From Physcia stellaris (taxonomy: Eukaryota > Ascomycota > Lecanoromycetes > Caliciales > Physciaceae): 64,000 nt of DNA. Positions 56,918 to 64,000 of this stretch are shown here, in pieces (position 1 is the stretch's first letter; each line of letters begins with the position of its first letter). The notes beneath the pieces were generated by a model, which was not told the origin of the DNA, did no database searches, and was given only the letters and a program-made list of their open reading frames with translations. The stretch is from assembly GCA_018902385.1 (NCBI GenBank), contig JABSSW010000015.1, forward strand, positions 682,001 to 746,000. The letters run 5' to 3'. The translations under genes and the position numbers were made by a program.

Positions 56918-59900
56918 TCAAAAGTCCACCCGACCTAGTCCCCGTCCTTGGAGAGCCCTCTGCATACCCTCCCGGATCTTCTTCAATGAAGAGTCCCATC
57001 TCTCCATGCCTTTCCAAAGCTCTTGTTTCGTGTTCAGTCGCTTCGCTTCTTCCACCGTCCATGCAAGCCATTTGCTTACACCGACAGCTTTAGCCATATT
57101 GTGCTCTTCTTGTACCACCTTCCGGAGATATTCAACGAGAACGTCCACATCTTCCTCATACGGTCCCTCGCCGGCAAATTCGTCAAACCATTCGTCGATA
57201 GCCTCTCTTAACTCAGGTAGCTCGGAAAGCTTCCTAGATGTGAACGTAGGCTTGGGGGGACGTGGTGCCAATTGAAGTTTGCGTTGACCCGTCTTCGCCG
57301 TCTGGTGAGATTGATTTCTTTTATTCTTTTTCGACGTAGAAACGTCGATTCCACCACGTGCCTGTAACCTTTCACGACGTATCTGCGCAAGGACTTCGCT
57401 GCGTAGCTCTGGGGGCAGGGCTGAAAGGAATTCGTCTGTTATCTCCGCTGATTTTGCCTGCTGTTGCTCGTCGGATTTACTTTTTGGCGGATTAGGACTG
57501 TTTGCAACAAAGTTCGATTGTGTGAGTGTCGAGAATGCGGAGTCTCCTTTGATACGAGAGAGGAGGCCAAGACGTTTTTTGTTCTTGGTTGGTGTGGTCT
57601 GCTTCTTGGTATTGACGATACGACTCTTATGGGGAGATTGGGGAAGTCGCGTCTGAGCATTGGGCTTGCGCGGGGAAGTCTTGTAGAATGCTAAAACCTC
57701 AGCGCGAACATCCTCCGGGAGGGCTTCCAGAGTTTCGGCGTCAATTTGCGAATGGGATGGAATGTTTTCCACGGCGAGGAATGGGGACGTTGAACGCGAG
57801 TTGGTAGGTGTTGACGCAATCGCCTTGGTTTCGTATGAGTCCAATGCCTCCTTGCACATAAGCTTTGATCGTATATCCTCTGGAAGCTCAGCAAGAACAG
57901 TAGCATCAAGCTGACTTGGTACTACGAATTGTGTTCCAGAGGTGTTCACTGTTGAACGACGCTTGCCACTTGGGGATTCGTCTGATGCCAACGAGGCTGC
58001 AGGATGTTGTATTTGAGCTCGAAGGTTTTCCGGAGTGACAACCTCATGAATAGTATCTTCTTGAGGAGGTGAGACGATTGAAACTTTACGAGTCGAGAAC
58101 TGAAGGCGCCTTTGACTGCTAGCTATCGGACTCTCAGCAGCGCCCTTGAGCGGCTCCAATCGAGTCATCTGAACGCCAATGCCTCTGAGTTCCCCAGGAG
58201 AAAACCCCCAGCCACGCATAATTGAAATGGCTTCGCGGGAGAGTATTTCTTTTTCATTGGTAGCGACGCCAAGTACGACGCTCTTATTGAAGGTGTCACA
58301 TTTACCATGCCCCAAGTGCTTAGGAGGATCTAAGGGTGCATCTGCAGCTCGTCGCATTACCTTCATAGTAAGCTGGCGACCTTTGACCTTCTCTGTCATC
58401 AATCGCTTGTGCAACTCCTCGCAAAGACTCTGGACGAACTCGTCGGCCTGATCTTGGGTAACAAATCGTATGCCCCAGTTCACCTCTGCCGAAACAGACT
58501 TACGTATCACTTGCTCTCCGACTTCGGCTTTATCAATGCCACGTGAATAGTCCCAGACCTTCTCTCCCGTTCTGGGTCCAAGGGTAGACATCAATCTCTC
58601 TTTCGTCAACCCTCTCAGGTCTTTTACAAACTTCACCCCGAGTTCTTCCAACTTCCGACCAATGCTGTAGGCGACTCCAGGTAACTCTTGGACAGTCAGA
58701 TCACCTATAAAGCCGAGTACTTCTTCAGGCTTGATATGATATTGGCCCGCAGGCTTTGCTCTTCGCAAGGCCACCTTGGCGAGTAATATGTTACCTCCTA
58801 TTCCAACAGAGACGGCACAGCCGGTAGTTTCCTTTATCGTCTCTCGGAGATTTTTTGCCATATCGTCCGCCTTGGTCTGCTCGCGCCAGATGCTCCCTTC
58901 GTGTATTCCAATGCCGTTGTGTCCTCCAGCTTCAATGCATGCATTGCTCACGTCTACAAGTGCTTCGTCTACACTGACGCTTTGGACAAGGCCTCCAGTG
59001 GCCATCATGGCATCGTAGAAGAGTCTACTAGCTTCTTCATAGGCTTTGAAATCATACGGTAGCACTTTGAGATCTGGACACATCTTCTGGGCATGCTTCA
59101 TCCACATACCGTTCCTGACTCCGAATTTTCGCGCTGGATAATTACAACTGGCAATCTCGCTGCCCGGCCCACCACCGTGAGCAACCACGACGGGCTTATC
59201 CACGTATTGGGGGGACTTCTTGAGAGACACAGCAGCGAAGAAGCTATCAAAATCCACGTGGAGTATGTAACGCCTTGAGCCAGGGGGCCGTTTCTGTTTT
59301 GATTTCTGTGATGAAGACTTTTCTGCCGCTAGAGCCTGAAGCTTCGATTTCAAATCGGCTTTCCAAGCAGACAAGTGGTGCAACCGTGACTCTTCGTAGT
59401 ATTGCTTCAAGAAGCCGGGGTTGACAACGGTGGATTTCCAAACCTTCGGATCAGCCAAGAGATAAGCATTATGCTCTTCCGCAGAGACGTTAGGCTTGGC
59501 AGGCTCCGGACTTGACGACAACCTTCTATAGCTTTCTTGTGTCTGAAACGCCTGGGCAGCTTTTACCTCCGATGGGCTAAACGAGGAGTCGCATGACGTT
59601 GTCGGGCTATAGTTTGCTTCTTGGGCATTATCTGAAGGTACTGCAGGTAATGCCGCAGGTACAGCGGAGGCTGTACCTGTATGGTTATTAAGCTGATCCT
59701 GGGTCTGTGAAGCGTCCGGCTTAGCGGGCGACGAGTATGTTTGCTCAGCCGTTCTTTTGCCTGAATGGTCATCCAGGCGCTCAAAGTCCGACGGGGCTTC
59801 AAATTGGTCCTTATCATGGCTTTGTGTCGGGCTTTCTGACATGTCACGTATATCGGTAGACGTGCCTACATTTGTCGCTCTCTCGGCATATTCGTTGCTT

Positions 59901-60577
59901 CCCGTCAAAATCCCGGAATGTTTCACAGCTCCTTCCTGCGTTAGAGCTTTGCCATCATTCGAAATGGTGTCACTAAGTTGGTCGTTTAGCTGATTAGCCA
60001 ATTCCTGGATCTGACCTGTGTACCAGCTCGTGTTTGTCTGATCTTTATAGCCCGTTTGGGAGCGATTGGCCTGGCTGACAACATTGCCATTGTCGAAGCC
60101 TAGTACCTGTTGGCCCATGCCTTCATCGACAACCCTGTACGCGTCCCATGGTAAAAGCTTCCCAGCTCTGATGCTATCTACAATCCATGCTGGCTTCACG
60201 ATCCTGTACTTGCTGAACTCGACCTTCTTCTTTGGCGTAAGATTACTCGCGATAATGTGCGTCACAACTGTCTTTCCATCAAGGTATTGCATGAAGCCGC
60301 CACCGTAGCTCACAACCATATGGTGCAAGTCATTCAATGAGGGCTGCGTGTAGCCGTTGACATGCGCGACGATGCCACGGAAAATTGGAGGGTTCTTTGA
60401 CAAAGAACCACGTAGTTCAGCATCCAGATTCTGTAATTTGATTTTTTTCCTTCTGAAATACTCAGTGAAGCCTCCAAACTTGGACCCTCCATATTCTTCT
60501 CCTTCTTCACTCTCGAACTTGTGTTTTTCAATGCGCTTGCGGACATTGGATGAGTTGGTCTCCAACCGTGAGCCCAT
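56918..60577 (-). CDS. REV1: DNA repair protein Rev1, deoxycytidyl transferase
   Basis: Y-family polymerase that inserts dCMP opposite lesions and recruits Pol zeta. One exon, 1,219 aa, with no internal break. A BRCT domain lies at about residues 60-150 (GIVAHVNGYTQPS, GGGFMQYLDGKTVVTHIIA, KPAWIVDSI). After a long Ser/Thr/Gln linker comes the polymerase: YILHVDFDSFFAAVSLK with metal-binding Asp residues, SVDEALVDVS with the catalytic Asp-Glu, VSVGIGGNILLAKVA and the little-finger VNWGIRF. Three ubiquitin-binding motifs follow (LPEDIRSKLM, LPEDVRAEVL, LPPELRSEVL), then the C-terminal domain that binds other polymerases (about residues 1100-1200). The start MGSRLETNSSNVRKRIEKHKFE is a good family match. 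Confidence 0.96.
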   Translation of the reverse strand: MGSRLETNSSNVRKRIEKHKFESEEGEEYGGSKFGGFTEYFRRKKIKLQNLDAELRGSLSKNPPIFRGIVAHVNGYTQPSLNDLHHMVVSYGGGFMQYLDGKTVVTHIIASNLTPKKKVEFSKYRIVKPAWIVDSIRAGKLLPWDAYRVVDEGMGQQVLGFDNGNVVSQANRSQTGYKDQTNTSWYTGQIQELANQLNDQLSDTISNDGKALTQEGAVKHSGILTGSNEYAERATNVGTSTDIRDMSESPTQSHDKDQFEAPSDFERLDDHSGKRTAEQTYSSPAKPDASQTQDQLNNHTGTASAVPAALPAVPSDNAQEANYSPTTSCDSSFSPSEVKAAQAFQTQESYRRLSSSPEPAKPNVSAEEHNAYLLADPKVWKSTVVNPGFLKQYYEESRLHHLSAWKADLKSKLQALAAEKSSSQKSKQKRPPGSRRYILHVDFDSFFAAVSLKKSPQYVDKPVVVAHGGGPGSEIASCNYPARKFGVRNGMWMKHAQKMCPDLKVLPYDFKAYEEASRLFYDAMMATGGLVQSVSVDEALVDVSNACIEAGGHNGIGIHEGSIWREQTKADDMAKNLRETIKETTGCAVSVGIGGNILLAKVALRRAKPAGQYHIKPEEVLGFIGDLTVQELPGVAYSIGRKLEELGVKFVKDLRGLTKERLMSTLGPRTGEKVWDYSRGIDKAEVGEQVIRKSVSAEVNWGIRFVTQDQADEFVQSLCEELHKRLMTEKVKGRQLTMKVMRRAADAPLDPPKHLGHGKCDTFNKSVVLGVATNEKEILSREAISIMRGWGFSPGELRGIGVQMTRLEPLKGAAESPIASSQRRLQFSTRKVSIVSPPQEDTIHEVVTPENLRAQIQHPAASLASDESPSGKRRSTVNTSGTQFVVPSQLDATVLAELPEDIRSKLMCKEALDSYETKAIASTPTNSRSTSPFLAVENIPSHSQIDAETLEALPEDVRAEVLAFYKTSPRKPNAQTRLPQSPHKSRIVNTKKQTTPTKNKKRLGLLSRIKGDSAFSTLTQSNFVANSPNPPKSKSDEQQQAKSAEITDEFLSALPPELRSEVLAQIRRERLQARGGIDVSTSKKNKRNQSHQTAKTGQRKLQLAPRPPKPTFTSRKLSELPELREAIDEWFDEFAGEGPYEEDVDVLVEYLRKVVQEEHNMAKAVGVSKWLAWTVEEAKRLNTKQELWKGMERWDSSLKKIREGMQRALQGRGLGRVDF

Positions 60578-61037
60578 ACTTAGTCAATAATCAGGAGATC
60601 AAGCTCACTCTTCTTCAAATCCCTGCTTGACCAAAACTTGAGGCCATCGTTTTATCATCATTTCTTGAACACCGATACTGATTGAGATATTCGTTCATCC
60701 ACCAAGGAAGAGGTCTGAGTAGCTGAGACAAATGACTCCACATCCTTGGCACACAGAGGAATAAATTCCGCCTTATGCGCCTTATGCGCCTTTCAATACC
60801 GGAAAATTACCTCTAGGGCCCTGGATGCACAAAGATGATGTATCAAAAAATAAATCTCTAATTGCTCATGTGTTTACTCTGATCGCCGAAGCTAATATTG
60901 ACTCAATAATGTCATGAACTCGAATTCCTGATCAAAAGTAGTAGGTAATTGAAGCAAAGCCATCTCGTGGTTTACTAACATTCCTATCCTATCGTTGGAA
61001 TTCGATTGAATTAGCAGTTCAGTACCCATCTCTACAG
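60578..61037. other. Divergent promoter region of REV1 and the FKBP gene
   Basis: Contains a small direct repeat, CTTATGCGC twice in tandem near 60772-60790. No gene or RNA recognised. Confidence 0.4.
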
Positions 61038-62823
61038 ATGTCGAGTATGCTTCCTGTAGCTCTTTATGGGCTCAAAGTCCCAGCCGGAGATGTCATGGTA
61101 CCAGCTATTGTTGATTTTCCAGCCACGGTGAGGTCAAATCATTTATTAAACCGCTTTATTTCTGCATTGGAAGATTTTAATGAATATGTCCTCAGTTTCA
61201 CCTCACTATGGCTGCCATTGACCCGAGCGCTACCCCGGCGCATACTGGTACTTTAAATGGAGATACACCTGCACGTGCAACTCTTAGAGTTGTCTATGAT
61301 TCAAGCGCTCATAGGGACGATGATGAATCAGATCTTGACTCGGAAGAGGAAGCAATGCAAATGCAGCAATTATTGGGGGCTGACTCAGACGATGATGAGG
61401 AAGGTGAAGAGTCATCAAGTGACGATGAAGAGAAGAATGGGGGCCCTAGCGACCCCTCTAAGAGCAAGAAGGCCCGTAAAGAAGCTGCTGCTGCGCAATT
61501 ATTGAAGACAATGAAGCAGGAGAGTAGCGATGAAGAAATGGAAGACACATCATCCTCGCCTGTAACCAATGGCTTATCTTCCAAGAAGAACAAAGGTAAG
61601 GCTAAGGCAAGCATGCCTGAAGATCAAGAGAGTAGTGAGGAGGACCTGGATGACGATGCTGGAGGGCTCGAGGAGCTTGTGCTCTGCACACTTGACCCAA
61701 ACCAGGTCAGTTTTGTCCCGTTACTTTTCATTCAATGCATGCAGTACTGATGGCTTCACTAGCACTATCAACAGCCCCTGAATATCACAATTCCCGAAGG
61801 TCAAGCCACGTTCTTCAAGGTTTCTGGGACTCACGCTGTTTATCTCACTGGCAACTATGTCGTCGCTCCAGACGAACCTCACGATCATGACGAAGGCGAT
61901 TCCGACTACGATATGTCTCCTGACGAGGATGAGCTAGAAGCGGCACTGGAAGACGAAGAGAGTGATGAACTCGACAACCTTGAAGATCCTCGTATTACCG
62001 AGGTTGGGAGCGAAGACGATGAAGCCCCGAAGCTAGTTAAGGATGATGTTACGGACAAGGTAGCCGGGAAGGGAAAGAATAAGCGCGCTGCTGAAGAATT
62101 GGATGAAGAAGCAGCCACTCTCGACGCCATCATGGACAAGTCGCTCAAGCCTGCTGAGCCAGCCGCACCCACAGAACCAAAGCTTAGCAAGAAGCAGATG
62201 AAAAAGCTCAAGAACAATGCTGGCAAAGCTGTCGAAGCAGCAATTGAGAACAAGGATGTCAAGAAAGATGACCATAGCACTGCAAAGGGTGATAAAAAGT
62301 TCAATTTGCAAAGAACCTTGAGCAAGGCCCCAGTGGCGCAAAGAAGGAGGCAAAAGCTAATGCAAAATCTCAGTCCAAAGAAGACGCCAAGGCCGGAAAG
62401 AAAGAGAATGCGAATGAGAAATTGAAGGCTACCCTGGGCCCGAAGACCTTGCCAGACGGCGTCATCATTGATGACAAGAAGCTCGGCACTGGGCCGGCTT
62501 GCAAGAAAGGAAACAAAGTTGCTATGCGATATATTGGGAAACTGGAGAATAGCAAGGTCTTCGATGGTACGTCTCGAATTCCCAATCCTTCTATTTCTGT
62601 ACTTACTTTCATCCCAGCCAATAAAAAAGGCCCGCCATTCACCTTTACTCTCGGCGGCGGCGAAGTGATCAAGGGCTGGGACAGCGGCATTCCCGGCATG
62701 TCCGTAGGCGGTGAGCGTAGAGTAACTGTACCCGCAAAGCTCGCCTACGGCAGCAAAGGCACCGGCGGTATCCCACCCAACTCCAACCTCATCTTCGACG
62801 TCAAGCTTCTTAACATCGTCTAA
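61038..62823 (+). CDS. FPR4: Nucleolar FKBP-type prolyl isomerase (Fpr3/Fpr4 type)
   Basis: Histone-chaperone-like FKBP of the nucleolus. Exons: 61038-61127 ([18 protein letters not shown]), 61196-61705, 61775-62576 and 62618-62823. The nucleoplasmin-like N-domain spans the first introns ([34 protein letters not shown]), followed by long acidic tracts and a Lys-rich part. The C-terminal FKBP domain ([46 protein letters not shown]) is complete. In exon 3 a run of five A (62294-62298) breaks the frame; six would give [13 protein letters not shown] and lead into the FKBP domain. As read, translation stops at 62425, before the FKBP domain. The rest is intact, so an under-called homopolymer is the likely cause. 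Confidence 0.9.
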
Positions 62824-63599
62824 AGCGACACTCAACGCAAATACGTTATGCTGCATCCTGATTCCCGCCACCTAACCGTCGAAAATTCAGTCCCCTTGTC
62901 AATACCTTTTTTCTCTGTGCTTAGATTGACGAAGCAGTTTGCTGCCTTGTCTATGCATGTTTTGCAATAGCGTTCTAGCGTGCTACGCGTTCGAGATATC
63001 CGACTTGCATTGTGAAATTTAGCATAGCAGGAATGAGGATACCCTTCGGATCGGAAAAGTTTGTACGTATTTAGATGGGCGTTCAAGAGGAAGGCTCCGT
63101 AGATAAATATTGACCTATATCTAGCCCTTTCATGAAAGACTGATCGCTTTTAGATTGCTATGAGACATCCGTCTAATCACATCTACAACGTAGTCGATTC
63201 CTCGTTTCGCCAAAAAAAGTCTGTAAGACTGGGGGACTACAAATTACCGTCAGAGGTACACAAGTCGACTCACACCGCTGTAATTGAACAAGGTACCCTA
63301 GTACTTTCTTTTTTTCGGCATGGGACCTCTGAGGCATACTCACACACGATCCATTCAGGACTTTTACTTGTATTTCGCAAGACACTGTCTTAATTCAGGT
63401 ACCTTACCTCGGTACGTATGTGCACGCCAAGACTAACCCCGTGTTTTTTAGAGCTCAACCCTAGAGATCCTCGCAAGTTCAGGGTTAGGGCATTGAAGAC
63501 GACTTTTGCTCTGGAGAACGACTCTCCCTAGCGTGCCTCGAGTTTCTATCGAGCACTTCCTGTCGTCCCGGTCCCCAAAGAAAGGATCCAGCAGTTGCA
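62824..63599. other. Intergenic between FPR4 and the MICOS gene
   Basis: No gene or tRNA found; includes a telobox-like motif near its right end. Confidence 0.4.
63482..63490. promoter_or_regulatory. Telobox-like motif upstream of the MICOS gene
   Basis: GGGTTAGGG lies 110 bases before the ATG, with an inverted CAACCCTAG about 20 bases upstream. Role inferred by likeness to telobox sites. Confidence 0.35.
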
Positions 63600-64000
63600 A
63601 TGGCATTTAGACCACTCATAGGCAAGGTACGGCTTGCAACCGCTGTTTCTGAGCCGCCGCATACTTATACCATGCAGCGTGTTTTAGTTCCTGCTGCCGC
63701 CGCGGCCATTGCAGTGTATTCCATTGTCCATCCAAGGACCGCTATACATGCCGAAGAACCTTCGGAGCAAGCTGTACGCGACCGTCTCTCCGCACAACTC
63801 TGAAAAGTTTCAACCTAACTGTCATACAGCTCATCCGAAAGCCTATATACTCAGACTTCCCTTCTATCACTCGGCCGCAAAAGCCCGAGCCCTCCTCCAA
63901 TCTATCTTCTTCACCTACGCCGACTGATCACCTTGCTACGCAAATAAGAAGGGCTCGCCTTTACATTCACGCGCACGCCAAAGTAGCTGAGGACCAGACA
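63600..64000 (+). CDS. MICOS subunit of the apolipoprotein O (Mic26/Mic27) type, 5' part
   Basis: Inner-membrane protein of the cristae-junction complex. Exon 1 (63600-63773) begins MAFRPLIGKVRL and contains a hydrophobic helix (VLVPAAAAAIAVYSIVHP) followed by the AEEPSEQA linker. A 56-nt intron (63774-63829) leads to exon 2, which reads LIRKPIYSDF, a Pro/Ser/Thr-rich linker and LATQIRRARLYIHAHAKVAE, the start of the conserved apolipoprotein-O domain. The gene continues past the window end. Assignment rests on RKPIY and RRARL-type landmarks in a short visible stretch. Confidence 0.75.

Noticed and set aside
1-64000. tRNA genes, CRISPR arrays, biosynthetic gene cluster
   Set aside because: No cloverleaf-like B-box candidates were recognised in the gaps, no spaced direct repeats, and no polyketide, peptide synthetase or terpene genes.

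Overview
The window is nuclear DNA from a filamentous ascomycete (Pezizomycotina). The evidence is intron-poor genes with short GT-AG introns (mostly 50-90 nt), fungal-only families (RMT2, VTC4, MNR2-type CorA, IndA-PfkB fusion) and an AT-rich mutated transposon like those made by fungal repeat-directed mutation. The class cannot be fixed from sequence alone. About 23 real genes are present, nearly all single-copy housekeeping genes, so this is core chromosome rather than an accessory or secondary-metabolite region.

Layout from left to right: 3' end of a fibroin-3-like protein; CWF19L1/Drn1 (-); UTP20 (+); ZIM17 (-); cullin-3 (+); RBM42-like RRM protein (-); 6-phosphogluconate dehydrogenase (+); SLC35C2-like transporter (+); a decayed gene of a fungal nucleotidyltransferase-like family (-); the ER Hsp70 BiP (-); MNR2-like Mg transporter (+); tubulin cofactor A (+); THO7-like protein (-); elongin A (+); NEDD8/RUB1 in five exons (-); a conserved fungal hypothetical (-); RMT2 (+); dienelactone-hydrolase/SnoaL-like protein (-); bifunctional pseudouridine-5'-phosphate glycosidase/PfkB kinase (-); OST1 (+); VTC4 (-); MCM4 (-); a 3.4 kb mutated Tc1/mariner element; REV1 (-); FKBP prolyl isomerase FPR4 (+); and the 5' part of an apolipoprotein-O-type MICOS subunit (+). 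Many genes were rebuilt across introns by matching reading frames and splice sites to family consensus; exon boundaries are given in each entry.

Most genes work independently. Two groups are related: CUL3 and its modifier NEDD8 lie 20 kb apart, and MCM4 (replication) and REV1 (translesion synthesis) flank the transposon. UTP20 and RMT2 (which methylates a ribosomal protein) both carry telobox-like CCCTAA repeats in their promoters.

The most unusual signal is the mutation pattern in the transposon at 53.2-56.6 kb. Cytosines survive in CpA and CpG but are almost absent from CpT and CpC, and TpA is scarce. This is the reverse of classical CpA-directed RIP, and the conserved Trp codons of the transposase have become TGA rather than TAG. 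A second, technical, signal is a recurrent apparent one-base frame break in otherwise intact conserved genes, mostly at homopolymers; this looks more like assembly error than biology.
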